64,000 nt of DNA from Pseudomonas frederiksbergensis (GTDB lineage: Bacteria; Pseudomonadota; Gammaproteobacteria; Pseudomonadales; Pseudomonadaceae). The stretch is from NCBI RefSeq assembly GCF_035751725.1, contig NZ_CP142104.1, positions 5,208,001 through 5,272,000 on the forward strand, in the 5' to 3' direction. The notes beneath the pieces were generated by a model that was not told the origin of the DNA, made no database searches, and worked only from the letters and a program-made list of their open reading frames with translations. Shown one piece after another: positions 24,701 through 33,724 of this stretch. Each line of letters opens with the position of its first letter. Position 1 is the first letter of the stretch. The position numbers and the translations under genes are program-made.

Positions 24701-26313
24701 CGGTACGCCGCGCCATCGCTGGCGAACACGGTGAGGGTGTAGCGGCTCGGCTTGTCGGCGGCCGGCAGATCGAGCGTGGCGTTGCCCTTGTCATCGGTGG
24801 TCACTTCGCTGCTGGTCAGCTCCACCGGGAATTGCCCGAGGTATTGCAGCTCGTTATCGACCATCGACAGTTGCTGGGCCCGCAGGCTCAGGCTGACCTT
24901 GGCGTTCACCACCGGCTTGCCGTCCGGGTAGAGCAGCACCAGGTTGCCCTTGACCGGCTCGCCGGTGCGGTAATCCTGCTTGGCCAGGTTCAGCGCGATC
25001 TCGAAGTGCGGCTTGATGTATTCGGCGACGCGGAAGGCGCTGCTGTAGAGCTGGTCCTTGTAGCGCAAGCGCAGCTCATAGCCACCGGCCACGGCATTTT
25101 CCGGCAGTTGGAAACGGCCTTGTGTACCAGCCTTGGAATCGAGCTTCAGGGCCAGGGTTTGCAGCGCCGTGCCGGTGGCGTCGAGCACGCTGACGTTGAC
25201 GTCGGCGGCGGTCGGTTGCACCGAATCGCGGGCGTTCTTGAACTCACGACCGACGATTTTCAACGACACCCAATCCCCCGGCCGATACAGCGGGCGATCG
25301 GTGAAGGCATAGAGCTTGGTGTCGTAGATTTCGCTGTCGTAATAGAAGTTCTCGGAGACGAATACCCCGCCCTCCTCGTCTTCACCAATGACGAACGAAC
25401 GCTCCGGGCTGACGTGCTTGAGGCGCAGCAAGCCGTCTTCGTCGGTGGCACCGCTGTTCATCACGCCCAGGCCGTCGGTCCACAACACGTTGACCTTGGG
25501 CACCGAACGCCCTTCATGCTTGCGCGCGGCCCAGACCAGCAATTCGTCACCGGCAATCTTGCTCACGGCCACGGTGTTGGAGACGAAGACCATGGTGGTC
25601 GCGCGGTACTTGCCGATCAGCGCTTCCACCAGGTACAGCCCTGGCTTCAACTGGCCCAGCGGCACATAGACGTTGCCCGGCGCGACGCTGACGAACTGAC
25701 TGGACGAACCGGCCAGGTTGACCCCGGCTGGCGGCTGGATCGGCTTGGCCTGCCACAACGGATAGCGGAACTGACTCACCACCGGCAGGCCCGGGATCAA
25801 CGCGAATTGCGCCGGTGCGTCGTACGGCGTCGGCGCAACCAGGGCGTTGCCGATCTTCAGCTCCGGCACTTCCTCGGTGACCTGCTGGCGCGACTCGTAG
25901 GAGAACGCCCGCTGCATCACTCGACGGGACTTGCGGTACCAGTTGTCCCACAGGTACGCGAGGGTGTTGGACAAGCCTTCACCCTTGAACTGGCCATCGC
26001 TGACCACGCGATGCAGGTTCTTCTGGCGCTTGAGGAACTCCAGCGGTTTTTCGATGCGATAGACGCGGATATCGGCACCGCCGTAGGGCTCCATCCGGAA
26101 CCGACGGTAATCGCGACCCGGGGCTTCAAGGCGGACCATGGCCTGCTCGTCGCTGGCAAAGCTGCTGTCGGCCAGCAGGAAAAAGCTTTCACCGGACACC
26201 GGCGTGTAGCCGCTGGCCTCCACCGTGTCTTCAGCATTCACCAGGGGCGCCAGCAACAAAGCGAACAGCAGGGGCAGTTTCGAACACAAGCGCAGCATGC
26301 GGGCACCGGTCAT
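21745..26313 (-). CDS. magD: Alpha-2-macroglobulin family protein, type 2, MagD/YfaS-like
   Basis: This 1522-residue periplasmic protein is close to the length of P. aeruginosa MagD. It has a signal peptide [22 protein letters not shown]. The order is as in bacterial macroglobulins: MG domains with an early [11 protein letters not shown] motif of the MG2 domain, a bait-like central stretch ([20 protein letters not shown]), then the alpha-helical thioester-type domain. Where type-1 proteins have CxEQ it has Gly-Val-Glu-Gln (Gly near residue 1063), so no thioester can form. It probably traps or blocks proteases non-covalently near the cell wall. The start at 26313 overlaps the magC stop (ATGA). 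Confidence 0.95.
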   Translation of the reverse strand: MTGARMLRLCSKLPLLFALLLAPLVNAEDTVEASGYTPVSGESFFLLADSSFASDEQAMVRLEAPGRDYRRFRMEPYGGADIRVYRIEKPLEFLKRQKNLHRVVSDGQFKGEGLSNTLAYLWDNWYRKSRRVMQRAFSYESRQQVTEEVPELKIGNALVAPTPYDAPAQFALIPGLPVVSQFRYPLWQAKPIQPPAGVNLAGSSSQFVSVAPGNVYVPLGQLKPGLYLVEALIGKYRATTMVFVSNTVAVSKIAGDELLVWAARKHEGRSVPKVNVLWTDGLGVMNSGATDEDGLLRLKHVSPERSFVIGEDEEGGVFVSENFYYDSEIYDTKLYAFTDRPLYRPGDWVSLKIVGREFKNARDSVQPTAADVNVSVLDATGTALQTLALKLDSKAGTQGRFQLPENAVAGGYELRLRYKDQLYSSAFRVAEYIKPHFEIALNLAKQDYRTGEPVKGNLVLLYPDGKPVVNAKVSLSLRAQQLSMVDNELQYLGQFPVELTSSEVTTDDKGNATLDLPAADKPSRYTLTVFASDGAAYRVKTTKEILIDRGAANFRLGAPRRFSAAGEKVAFSYANEGGNEQSKAVTPGSYAWVRLEDQTTGEGKLAAKDNGFSLTFDRPGTYNLTLKDDHGRVIGAASHAVTGEGIKAVPGTVEIVLDKTEYKTGDEALALITFPEPVNDALLSLERDKVEATAMLSKGADWLKMEKLSDTQYRARIAVKDNFAPNLTFSVLYTKGGQYSFQNAGIKVVAPQIDVAITTDKATYRPGDTVTVDLSTQFSGKAIPAHLTVSVVDEMVYALQPEVAPTIDQFFYHPRRNNVRTSASLSFISYDVALPGSPGAPGKANRSERGVKVLERPRREDVDTAAWQPELVTDASGKARFTFKMPDSLTRWRITAKAIADDGQVGQKKQFIASEKPLYLKWSGPTRFRMGDKPQLGLFAFSQSEKPLKAELLIRYAGAEQRVVAELKNGINYVALPALELSSGDLSVQLQLNGETQDSLALHLNASGNGWQVTQSQRLDVVSGDTPLNLPADASDIRLRLDDSPQALFRSALDELLSYPYGGVEQTASRLLPLSIAYPTLASNPQIRDRLRLIMQNSRLRLVQMAGPSASFTWWGQDGEPDAFLTAYAYYADWHASKALDLNLPPEHWQRVLEVYAKQAGDTPLLQRALILSFAKQMQLPVNTLLGGLMDDLAKASEDSTESVLDSGEDSLVMYAPDSALGLASARVLTASLAKQAKVPLPTAFSRQADAAQQQLELSSQPFVEALLLSLQGFDQARATALLERVLPQQSTLERALALTWLQRSIEQAAPAVALAPGEGWAAKQGATGETYWQWQGAQLPTQLTLTGAQERPLQAALSFQSQQAPAAPMAVSITRRLSRLVPGDEAFTFKLEAVGNKPLSSDALYLDEVIINSKAATPLRYGMLEVPLPPGADVERTTWGIQLMGKADSEPTSLEKARFEPGQMAYAVPVDALSGELRLRHLVRFSQKGQFTLPPVRFTQVYAPQNQAREQKPALGQVTVN

Positions 26314-26969
26314 TGGGTGAGAAAGTTGAGTCGATAGACGCCGATGAAGTTGGGGTTGGCTGCGTCGGGTATCCATCGGGTGTCCTTCCAGTTCATGAGT
26401 TGTTGCAGGCTTGCGGAGCGCATGCCGTTGTCGGTTGGGGTGGTGGTGCCGGTGTGATAAGCGATGTAGCGGCCCATCCAGATCATCAGATGCTGGTCAT
26501 CGCCCTGATCGAAGAACATCAGGTCGCCGGGGCGGGCCTGGGTGACATCCCGGCCCACCAGGCGGCTGTTGAACTGGATCAGCTTGATCGCGTTGACGTA
26601 GGGGCCGACCTTGCCGCCGCCCTGTTGCCATTGCTGGGCAAGGCGTCGTTGCTCATCGCTCAGCGGCAGTTCCGGCGGCAGGTAGCGATTGGACAGGCCA
26701 TTGCTGCGCAACCATTTTTCGTCATGGACCTTCAGCGCTTCATTGGCCGCGAAACGCACAAGGCCGGCACAGTCCTGCTGGTACCAGCGCGGGCTCGGGC
26801 CTTTGGTCAGTTGTTCCTGGGCAATGCGCACGAACCAGGCGCGAAAGACCTGGGATTGCTGTGCATCCAGCGCCGGCGCCTCGACGGCAAGCGCCGGCCC
26901 GACGAGCAGCAGCGCCAGCAGCAACCCACACGCGCGCTTGCCGATCAGTCCTGTCACAGCGCTTTCCAT
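26310..26969 (-). CDS. magC: DUF1175 secreted protein, MagC/YfaT-like, NlpC/P60-like
   Basis: This 219-residue protein has signal peptide [16 protein letters not shown]. The body has the layout of an NlpC/P60 papain-like amidase: Cys67 in [10 protein letters not shown], a linking helical part, ARPGDLMFF (146-154), then H160 in [20 protein letters not shown]1175 has no established activity, but these residues suggest a peptidoglycan amidase or transferase. The ATG at 26969 lies inside the end of magB; a GTG at 26957 overlapping the magB stop (GTGA) is an equally good start. Coupled downstream to magD by ATGA. Confidence 0.85.
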   Translation of the reverse strand: MESAVTGLIGKRACGLLLALLLVGPALAVEAPALDAQQSQVFRAWFVRIAQEQLTKGPSPRWYQQDCAGLVRFAANEALKVHDEKWLRSNGLSNRYLPPELPLSDEQRRLAQQWQQGGGKVGPYVNAIKLIQFNSRLVGRDVTQARPGDLMFFDQGDDQHLMIWMGRYIAYHTGTTTPTDNGMRSASLQQLMNWKDTRWIPDAANPNFIGVYRLNFLTQ

Positions 26970-28663
26970 TCCAGCGGCAGCCACTGCCAGTGGCCGTCCG
27001 GCTCGCTGCCTTCAGGCAATGTCAGGGCGTACTTGCCGTAGCCGCCGAGGGTGCGCAGCTTGGGGATCAGGTAGGTTTGCGCGGCGTTGTAGAACACCGG
27101 CTCCATGTCCTGGGGCAGGCTGTCGAGGGTTTCGCGCTGCATCAGTTGCGCCATGGAGTCCGGGCCGAAGTAGACCGGCATCAGCAGGTCCTTGGGCACC
27201 ACGTCGGCCATGGGCGGGAAACGTTTGTCGAGCGTGCCGAGGGCCTTGTCCACCAACTTGTCGTCGAGGGAGAACAGCAAGGTGGAACCGTGGCGCGCCA
27301 GGCTGACGCGCATGAACGCCTTGCCGGTGATCGCCTCGGGTTGCTCGGCTTCCTTGGCCGGATACGCACCGAAGTTGGAGCTGACCTGGCGTTGCCACTG
27401 GTGCATCGACCCTTCTTGCTTCTCCACTACCGGGAAGGCGTGTTCGGCAACGTTGTTTTCATAGGCGCCGACCATCGAACCGAACAGGTTGCCCAGGTCG
27501 GCGTCGAGCTTGCCGTCGTCTTCGTTCAGGCTCGCTACCAACAGCGGCGTATACAGCCGCGAATCAGCGTACCAGCACAGGCCCGCCGCGCCCGCCACAT
27601 GATCGACCATGGCCTGGGCGGCTTTTTCCTCGGCGCCGAGTTTCACCAGCAACGGTTTCTGCTGTTCAGCGGCCAGGGGCAACGCTACGCAGGCGCTGGC
27701 GCCCATGGGCATGGCTTGCCAGATGGGCTTGAAGTCGAAGTCAGGCTGGTTTTCCACTTCGTCCATGGCCAGGAAGCTGTGCCAGCCCTTGTCATCCATG
27801 TCGAAGCGCAAGCCGGCGAAGTTCGGGATGAACCGCTGGTAACCCATGGCAAGCACGCTGGCGTTGACCGAGATGCGTTGCTTGACCTCTGGCGCCTTGG
27901 CCGTCAGGCCGAACGCTTCGGGGAACAGCTTTTCCCCGGCCAGCAGCGCCTCCAGGGCCTGGGTCGAGACCATGCCACGTTCGTCGGTAGGGCCATGGCC
28001 TGGGTCGTAGAGCTTGGTCGGGTTGGACAGCACGACCAGCTTGTCGCCATGGGAGGCGAAAACCAGGGATTTGCTGGCGTTATAGCTGAGCTGGTAGAGC
28101 GCAACTTCATCGCCGCTCACCTTCAAGTCACCCAGCTTGCTCAACTGGGTGTCATCCAGCGCGACTTTCGCCAGCGGCTCCAGCACCTTTGCCAACCCGC
28201 CGCGATCCATCACCAGCAAAAAATCCTTGAGACGGCCGTCCGCCCCGCGCCACAACGCCACGTCCGCCGGCTGGTCGAAAAGTTGCTCGATCAGGCTGTC
28301 CTGCAGCTTGAGATCATGCTCGTAGATGATCCGGCGCAGGCTGCCGATCAAGCCCAGGCGGTCGGCATGGGCTTCGTAATAGAAAACGAAGTCTTCGGTG
28401 AGCGTGGCCTTGAGGAACGGCACCGCCAACAGATCCTTCGGCAACTGGCTCAGGGAATGGGCCTCGATCAAGCCGTCGGGACGACTCACGCCGAGTTTTT
28501 CCAACGCCAGCGCCATGGGCGGCGCCTTGGGCTTGGTCATGAACCAGCCCAACCCGCCGGCCGCCCCGGCCACCAGGCACAGCCCGAGCAGAATCACCGG
28601 CCAGCGGCGTGCAGGTTTGGCGACAGGTGTCGGCGTGGTCGGGGAAGCAGTGTTGTCGCTCAT
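26954..28663 (-). CDS. magB: DUF2138 membrane-anchored protein, MagB/YfaA-like
   Basis: This 569-residue protein has a single N-terminal membrane anchor ([21 protein letters not shown], about residues 21-41) preceded by a short Pro/Thr-rich cytosolic stretch, so the large remainder is periplasmic. DUF2138 has no known activity. Visible segments include [20 protein letters not shown] and a C-terminal [18 protein letters not shown]. In P. aeruginosa MagB is reported with MagA and MagF in a complex with MagD, so it may tether the macroglobulin to the inner membrane. The ATG at 28663 is used; an in-frame GTG lies six bases upstream. Confidence 0.88.
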   Translation of the reverse strand: MSDNTASPTTPTPVAKPARRWPVILLGLCLVAGAAGGLGWFMTKPKAPPMALALEKLGVSRPDGLIEAHSLSQLPKDLLAVPFLKATLTEDFVFYYEAHADRLGLIGSLRRIIYEHDLKLQDSLIEQLFDQPADVALWRGADGRLKDFLLVMDRGGLAKVLEPLAKVALDDTQLSKLGDLKVSGDEVALYQLSYNASKSLVFASHGDKLVVLSNPTKLYDPGHGPTDERGMVSTQALEALLAGEKLFPEAFGLTAKAPEVKQRISVNASVLAMGYQRFIPNFAGLRFDMDDKGWHSFLAMDEVENQPDFDFKPIWQAMPMGASACVALPLAAEQQKPLLVKLGAEEKAAQAMVDHVAGAAGLCWYADSRLYTPLLVASLNEDDGKLDADLGNLFGSMVGAYENNVAEHAFPVVEKQEGSMHQWQRQVSSNFGAYPAKEAEQPEAITGKAFMRVSLARHGSTLLFSLDDKLVDKALGTLDKRFPPMADVVPKDLLMPVYFGPDSMAQLMQRETLDSLPQDMEPVFYNAAQTYLIPKLRTLGGYGKYALTLPEGSEPDGHWQWLPLEWKAL

Positions 28664-28699
28664 ATTCACAAGGGCCTATTCATCCGTGGAGCGGAGTAC

Positions 28700-29488
28700 T
28701 TAATAGTTGAACGTCTTGACCAGCAACAGATCGCCAATGGCGCGCAGGGGCACGACAAAGGTCTCGCGTTTTTCATCGACTGTGTTTTCGTTGAGCACCA
28801 GGTTGATCTGCGAGGTGATCACCTCGTTCTGGTTGCTGGTTTCATCGAAGTTGTAGCCGCCGCTGCCGTAGTTGCCCCAATAATTCACGTAGACCAGGTA
28901 GGTGCCATGCATCGGCGCGGTCATGGTGAACATCTCGGGGCCGGGACCATCGACGCCGTCCGGGTCGAGGCCACCGCCGTTACTCAGGGCAGGCTGGCCG
29001 AAAAAGGCATGTTGGCCGTCGGGTGTGACGATATGCAGGTCAAGTTCGGCCTTGGGGTCGTCCCAGCCCAGCACCACGCGGATCTGAGCCGGGGTGCGCA
29101 GGTTGTTGGCTTCGTAGAATTGCACGCGCTTGAGGGATTGGCCTTCGGAGCTGCGCACCTCGACGCTGTTGGAGCCGGCGCCAAATGCATACGGCCGGGC
29201 GAAACGCCCCTCGTCATCGGTGTAGAGATTCAGCGGATTGCCGTTGACCGCCAGGCTGTGGGGCTGGCGCGCCGTGCCCATGGCCTTGAGCCGGCCTTCG
29301 ATCATGGTGCGGTTGCGCTGGATGCCGCGATCGATGGGCGGCGTCGGGTAGGCGACCTGGGGGTTTTCCGTGCGATCGAGCAAGCCGTGGTAACGCCAGC
29401 CGCCGACCGGCTCCGACATTTCAGCGGAAGGCCCGGCCCACGCCTGCGGCGCGCCGAGCAACACGATCAATAAAGAAAGAAAACGCAC
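28700..29488 (-). CDS. magA: DUF2135 secreted protein, MagA
   Basis: This 262-residue periplasmic protein has signal peptide (V/M)RFLSLLIVLLGAPQAWA and a C-terminal DUF2135 domain (VLGWDDPKAELDLHIVTPDG, then GTYLVYVNYWGNYGSGGY). It is first in the mag operon and paralogous to MagF, sharing the PVGGWRYHG opening and a conserved end (VPLRAIGDLLLVKTFNY). The GTG at 29488 is chosen because GGAGG (29498-29494) sits just upstream and it begins at the signal peptide; an ATG at 29545 would put an RNA hairpin inside the coding region. Thirty-six bases separate it from magB. Confidence 0.87.
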   Translation of the reverse strand: MRFLSLLIVLLGAPQAWAGPSAEMSEPVGGWRYHGLLDRTENPQVAYPTPPIDRGIQRNRTMIEGRLKAMGTARQPHSLAVNGNPLNLYTDDEGRFARPYAFGAGSNSVEVRSSEGQSLKRVQFYEANNLRTPAQIRVVLGWDDPKAELDLHIVTPDGQHAFFGQPALSNGGGLDPDGVDGPGPEMFTMTAPMHGTYLVYVNYWGNYGSGGYNFDETSNQNEVITSQINLVLNENTVDEKRETFVVPLRAIGDLLLVKTFNY

Positions 29489-29493
29489 GTATG

Positions 29494-29536
29494 CCTCCTG
29501 CCATGCACGACGCAACCCGGCGCTGATCCTCAGCGC
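29494..29536 (-). promoter_or_regulatory. RsmA/CsrA-type hairpin and GGA-bearing Shine-Dalgarno in mag leader
   Basis: On the minus strand GCGCTGA-GGA-TCAGCGC (29536-29520) forms a perfect seven-pair stem presenting AGGAT in the loop, the preferred RsmA/CsrA target shape. A second GGA lies in the AGGAGG Shine-Dalgarno at 29499-29494, six bases before the GTG start of magA. The P. aeruginosa mag operon is reported to be post-transcriptionally controlled by Gac/Rsm, so this pair is a strong candidate site for translational repression of the operon. Confidence 0.65.
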
Positions 29537-29674
29537 GCTTGTCATTATTCAGGTTTCGTCTGAAGGCCCCGTCGCAAGGGGGCCGTAGATGGCGCGAAGA
29601 GTATCGATTTGACGGTTTTTTCACAATCGGGCAACGCGCGATTCTGTGTGGGAAATCACGTACTGAGGGGGGCG

Positions 29675-29737
29675 TGAGCCGAATAGAGGATTTATTCGGC
29701 TCACGAAATGAGCCGAATAGCGCTATTATTCGGCTCA
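29675..29737. repeat. Two tandem identical inverted repeats before the fic relic
   Basis: TGAGCCGAATA-N7-TATTCGGCTCA occurs at 29675-29703 and again at 29709-29737. Arms are 11 bases and perfect in both copies; the 7-base loops differ (gaggatt, gcgctat). The period is 34 bases. AT-rich cores and exact duplication suggest an autoregulatory operator, possibly for the C-terminal HTH of the adjoining Fic protein. A terminator is less likely because no T-run follows. Confidence 0.75.
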
Positions 29738-30359
29738 TTCGTCTTGAAGAGCAGTTGCAGCGGTTTGTCGACTGGTTCGAGGCGAGCCGTCATCAGACCG
29801 ACCTCGACCCGTTGTTGCGAGCCGGCATCACTCATTTCTGGTTTGTCACCCTGCACCCATTCGACGATGGCAATGGTCGCCTGACCCGCACCCTGACCGA
29901 CCTGGCACTGGCCCAGGGCGAGGCCCAGGCGATCCGCTTCTACGCCATGTCCGTAAGCATCCTGGATGACCGCGCCGGTTATTACCGAATCCTTGAAAAC
30001 AGCCAGAAGGCCACGCTGGATATCACCGCCTGGCTGACCTGGTTTCTGCAAACGCTGTTGCGCAGCCTGCATACAGCGATGGCGCAAATCGAAAGCGTGC
30101 TGGGCAGACACGGTTCTGGCAGGCCCATCGCGCCTCAGCTTTCACCCCTGAACAGACCAAAGTGCTTAACCGGCTACTCGATGGAGGTGAAAAAGGGTTC
30201 GAACAGGGGATCAGTGCCGCTCAATACCAGGCCGTGGCCAAGGTCTCAAAGGCGACGGCAACGCGACACCTGGCGGAGTTGCTGGAAAAAGGCTGCCTGG
30301 CGCGGATGCCCGGTGGCGGACGCAGTACCCGTTACAGAATCAACTATCCCGCTGATTGA
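29738..30359 (+). pseudogene. Fic family protein remnant, 5'-truncated and frameshifted
   Basis: Similarity to the middle of Fic/DUF4172-type proteins starts at about 29740 (LEEQLQRFVDWFEA) and includes the intact AMP-transferase motif HPFDDGNGRL. After ESVLGR a one-base loss near 30110-30113 shifts the frame; the protein resumes as FWQAHRASAFTPEQTKVLNR and ends with a winged-helix part (SKATATRHLAELLEKG, GGGRSTRYRI) at 30359. Roughly the first 190 residues expected of the family are missing, and the inverted repeats abut the truncated end, as if a deletion joined promoter to mid-gene. It is not expected to make working protein. Confidence 0.85.
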
Positions 30360-30365
30360 GATCAT

Positions 30366-30396
30366 CTGTGGCGAGGGGATTTTCCCCTTGCCACAG
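30366..30396. repeat. REP singlet hairpin
   Basis: CTGTGGCGAGGGG / CCCCTTGCCACAG arms (one G-T wobble) with a five-base loop follow the fic relic by seven bases and precede xseB by about 110. The rest of the gap to xseB shows no further clear element. Confidence 0.8.
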
Positions 30397-30504
30397 GTTC
30401 CGACATCCTTGCTGATCGGGGTGACGCCCGGCGGTCCTGATTTGCCCGAACACCCCATGTCTGCTAGTGTCGCGCCGGTTTAACAGTCAACCGGAATAGC
30501 CGCC

Positions 30505-30747
30505 ATGGCCCGCAAAAAAGCTGCAATGGATTTCGAACAATCTCTGGCCGACCTGCAAACGCTGGTCGAGCGCCTGGAGAACGGCGAATTGTCGCTGGAA
30601 GACTCGCTGACCGCCTTCGAGCAGGGTATCGGCTTGACTCGCGACTGCCAGGCAGCGCTGGCCCAGGCCGAACAGAAGGTGCAGTTGTTGCTCGAACGCG
30701 ACGGCGAGCTGACCGAAGAGCCTTTCGATGCGGAACAGCCTGAATGA
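30505..30747 (+). CDS. xseB: Exodeoxyribonuclease VII small subunit
   Basis: This 80-residue helical protein has the family core [20 protein letters not shown] followed by [11 protein letters not shown]. It joins XseA (encoded elsewhere) to form exonuclease VII, which degrades single-stranded DNA to oligonucleotides. Its TGA overlaps the ATG of ispA (ATGA), the usual xseB-ispA-dxs arrangement in gamma-proteobacteria. Confidence 0.96.
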   Translation: MARKKAAMDFEQSLADLQTLVERLENGELSLEDSLTAFEQGIGLTRDCQAALAQAEQKVQLLLERDGELTEEPFDAEQPE

Positions 30748-31631
30748 TCGGCGCGTATCAGGCCAGCAGCCAGGCCCGGGTCAATGCTGCCCTGGATACC
30801 TTGTTCAGCGCCCCGGGCCCGGAACTGGCGCGCCTGTACGAAGCCATGCGCTACAGCGTGATGAACGGCGGCAAACGCGTGCGCCCGCTGCTGGCCTATG
30901 CCGCGTGCGAAGCCTTGGGCGGCCAGGCCGAACAGGCCAACGGCGCAGCCTGCGCGGTGGAGCTGATCCATGCTTACTCTTTGGTGCATGACGATCTGCC
31001 GGCCATGGATGACGACGACCTGCGTCGCGGCCAGCCAACGACCCACAAGAAATTCGACGAAGCCTGCGCGATCCTGGCCGGCGACGGCTTGCAGAGCCTG
31101 GCTTTCAGCGCCCTGCTGGACCCGGCCCTGAGCGATTGCCCGGCACAGGTTCGCCTGGATATGGTCAACGCCCTGGCATTGGCGGCAGGCCCGGCCGGAA
31201 TGGTCGGCGGCCAGGCCATCGACCTCGGCTCGGTGGGTTTGAAGCTTGATCAGGATGCGCTGGAATACATGCACCGGCACAAGACCGGCGCCTTGATCGA
31301 AGCCAGCGTCCGGCTCGGCGCCCTGGCCAGCGGCCGGGCCACGCCCGCACAACTGCAAGCCTTGCAGACCTATGCCCGGGCCATCGGCCTGGCATTCCAG
31401 GTGCAGGACGACATCCTCGACGTCGAAAGCGATACCCAGACCCTGGGCAAGCGCCAGGGCGCCGACGTCGCCCGCGACAAGCCGACCTATCCGGCCCTGC
31501 TGGGTCTTGACGCCGCCAAGGCCTACGCCCTGGAATTGCGCGACCAGGCGCTGGACGCGCTGCGACCGTTTGACGCGGCAGCCGAGCCGTTGCGCGACCT
31601 GGCGCGGTATATCGTCGAACGACGCAGTTGA
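30744..31631 (+). CDS. ispA: Farnesyl diphosphate synthase (polyprenyl synthetase)
   Basis: This 295-residue soluble enzyme condenses IPP with DMAPP and then GPP to give farnesyl diphosphate, the precursor of ubiquinone, haem O and undecaprenyl phosphate. The first aspartate-rich motif is in [18 protein letters not shown] (DDxxxxD with two extra residues, as in bacterial short-chain enzymes) and the second is [16 protein letters not shown] near residue 38 is the IPP-binding part. It is translationally coupled to xseB and followed after 113 bases by dxs. Confidence 0.96.
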   Translation: MIGAYQASSQARVNAALDTLFSAPGPELARLYEAMRYSVMNGGKRVRPLLAYAACEALGGQAEQANGAACAVELIHAYSLVHDDLPAMDDDDLRRGQPTTHKKFDEACAILAGDGLQSLAFSALLDPALSDCPAQVRLDMVNALALAAGPAGMVGGQAIDLGSVGLKLDQDALEYMHRHKTGALIEASVRLGALASGRATPAQLQALQTYARAIGLAFQVQDDILDVESDTQTLGKRQGADVARDKPTYPALLGLDAAKAYALELRDQALDALRPFDAAAEPLRDLARYIVERRS

Positions 31632-31744
31632 TACACGGTCAACCCCATTTAAGTGCGTATCGGCCAACTTCCGGCCGACGCGTGGGCAGCTTGCGATGCA
31701 TAAGGTAAACTGCCGCCTCTTTTATACCTATAACGATTCGCCTG

Positions 31745-33643
31745 ATGCCCACGACGTTCCAAGAGATTCCCCGCACACGCCCGGCCACGCCCCTGCTGGA
31801 CCGCGCCAACACGCCGGACGGCCTGCGTCGCCTGGGTGAAGCCGAGCTGGAGACCCTGGCCGATGAGTTGCGCCTGGAACTGCTCTACACGGTCGGCCAG
31901 ACCGGTGGGCATTTCGGCGCGGGCCTGGGCGTCATCGAGCTGACCATCGCGCTGCATTATGTGTTCGACACCCCTGACGACCGGCTGGTGTGGGACGTCG
32001 GCCACCAGGCGTATCCGCATAAAATCCTCACCGGTCGTCGCGACCGCATGGGCACGTTGCGCCAGAAGGACGGCATCGCTGCCTTCCCGCGCCGCTCCGA
32101 GAGTGAATACGACACCTTTGGCGTCGGCCACTCCAGCACCTCCATCAGCGCCGCCCTGGGCATGGCGATTGCCGCCCGGCTGCAAAACAGCGAGCGCAAG
32201 GCGATTGCCGTGATCGGCGACGGTGCACTGACCGCTGGCATGGCCTTCGAGGCGCTCAATCACGCGCCGGAAGTCGATGCCAACATGCTGGTGATCCTCA
32301 ACGACAACGACATGTCGATCTCGCGCAACGTTGGCGGGCTGTCCAACTATCTGGCGAAGATCCTTTCCAGCCGCACCTACGCCAGCATGCGCGAAGGCAG
32401 CAAGAAAGTGCTGTCGCGCTTGCCCGGCGCCTGGGAAATCGCCCGCCGCACCGAAGAATATGCCAAGGGCATGCTGGTCCCCGGCACGCTGTTCGAGGAA
32501 TTGGGCTGGAACTACATCGGCCCCATCGACGGCCATGACCTGCCCACGCTGATCGCCACCCTGCGCAACATGCGCGACCTCAAGGGCCCGCAGTTCCTGC
32601 ACGTGGTCACCAAGAAAGGCAAAGGCTTCGCCCCGGCGGAAGTCGACCCGATCGGCTACCACGCCATCACCAAGCTCGAACCCCTGGACGCCCCGGCCGC
32701 CGCGCCGAAAAAGGCCGGCGGGCCGAAGTATTCCGGCGTGTTCGGCCAATGGCTGTGCGACATGGCCGCCGCCGACCCGCGCCTGGTGGGCATCACCCCG
32801 GCGATGAAGGAAGGCTCGGACCTGGTGGCGTTCAGTGAACGCTATCCGCAGCGCTATTTCGACGTGGCGATTGCCGAACAACATGCCGTGACGCTTGCGG
32901 CCGGCATGGCCTGCGAAGGCGCCAAGCCCGTGGTGGCGATCTATTCGACGTTCCTGCAACGCGCCTACGACCAATTGATTCATGACGTGGCGGTGCAGAA
33001 CCTCGATGTGCTGTTCGCCATCGACCGTGCCGGCCTGGTGGGCGAAGACGGCCCGACCCACGCCGGCAGCTTCGATTTGTCTTACCTGCGTTGCATTCCC
33101 GGCATGCTGGTGATGACGCCAAGCGATGAAAACGAACTGCGCAAGATGCTCACCACCGGCCACCTGTTCGATGGTCCGGCGGCGGTGCGCTACCCGCGCG
33201 GCACCGGCCCGAACGCGACGATCGAGGCTGGCCTCGAACCCATCGAGATCGGCAAGGGCGTGATCCGCCGCCAAGGCAAGCAAACCGCCTTGCTGGTGTT
33301 CGGCGTGCAACTGGCCGAAGCCCTGAAAGTCGCCGAGAAACTCGATGCCACCGTGGTCGACATGCGCTTCGTCAAACCCCTGGACGAAGCCCTGGTACGC
33401 GAGATCGCCGGCAGCCATGAGCTGCTGGTGACCGTCGAAGAAAACGCCATCATGGGCGGTGCCGGCGCAGCGGTCAGCGAATTCCTGGCGCGGGAGAACA
33501 TCCTCAGGTCAGTGCTGCACCTTGGGCTGCCGGATATCTACGTCGAACACGCCAAGCCAGCGCAGATGCTGGCCGAATGCGGGCTGGACGAAGTGGGGAT
33601 CGAAGCGGCGGTGCGGCTGCGGTTGCAGCTGTTGGGCCTGTAA
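31745..33643 (+). CDS. dxs: 1-deoxy-D-xylulose-5-phosphate synthase
   Basis: This 632-residue thiamine-diphosphate enzyme makes DXP from pyruvate and glyceraldehyde 3-phosphate, the entry step of the MEP isoprenoid pathway. Seen: the TPP motif [17 protein letters not shown] with later [23 protein letters not shown] near residue 80 and the transketolase-type central domain [18 protein letters not shown]. Full length. The 113-base gap after ispA may hold its own promoter. A strong hairpin follows the stop by 16 bases. Confidence 0.97.
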   Translation: MPTTFQEIPRTRPATPLLDRANTPDGLRRLGEAELETLADELRLELLYTVGQTGGHFGAGLGVIELTIALHYVFDTPDDRLVWDVGHQAYPHKILTGRRDRMGTLRQKDGIAAFPRRSESEYDTFGVGHSSTSISAALGMAIAARLQNSERKAIAVIGDGALTAGMAFEALNHAPEVDANMLVILNDNDMSISRNVGGLSNYLAKILSSRTYASMREGSKKVLSRLPGAWEIARRTEEYAKGMLVPGTLFEELGWNYIGPIDGHDLPTLIATLRNMRDLKGPQFLHVVTKKGKGFAPAEVDPIGYHAITKLEPLDAPAAAPKKAGGPKYSGVFGQWLCDMAAADPRLVGITPAMKEGSDLVAFSERYPQRYFDVAIAEQHAVTLAAGMACEGAKPVVAIYSTFLQRAYDQLIHDVAVQNLDVLFAIDRAGLVGEDGPTHAGSFDLSYLRCIPGMLVMTPSDENELRKMLTTGHLFDGPAAVRYPRGTGPNATIEAGLEPIEIGKGVIRRQGKQTALLVFGVQLAEALKVAEKLDATVVDMRFVKPLDEALVREIAGSHELLVTVEENAIMGGAGAAVSEFLARENILRSVLHLGLPDIYVEHAKPAQMLAECGLDEVGIEAAVRLRLQLLGL

Positions 33644-33659
33644 GTCCAGCCAACGCTAG

Positions 33660-33695
33660 CCCCTGTGGGAGCGAGCTTTCTCGTTCCCACAGGGG
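33660..33695. terminator. Hairpin after dxs, REP-like, possible terminator
   Basis: CCCCTGTGGGAGCGA / TCGTTCCCACAGGGG arms of 15 bases with one G-T wobble and a six-base loop. No clear T-run follows, so it may act as a REP element or weak terminator between dxs and btuB. Confidence 0.6.
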
Positions 33696-33724
33696 CCTTG
33701 TGCATATCTGATATCCGGAACCCC

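Noticed and set aside
21742..26337. A plus-strand open frame of 1531 codons opposite magD
   Set aside because: It mirrors magD almost end to end, has low-complexity His/Gln/Arg/Gly-rich sequence without domains, and is the expected by-product of GC-rich third positions on the other strand.
33644..33724. Possible cobalamin riboswitch before btuB
   Set aside because: Too short and occupied by a simple hairpin; no B12-box-like sequence.
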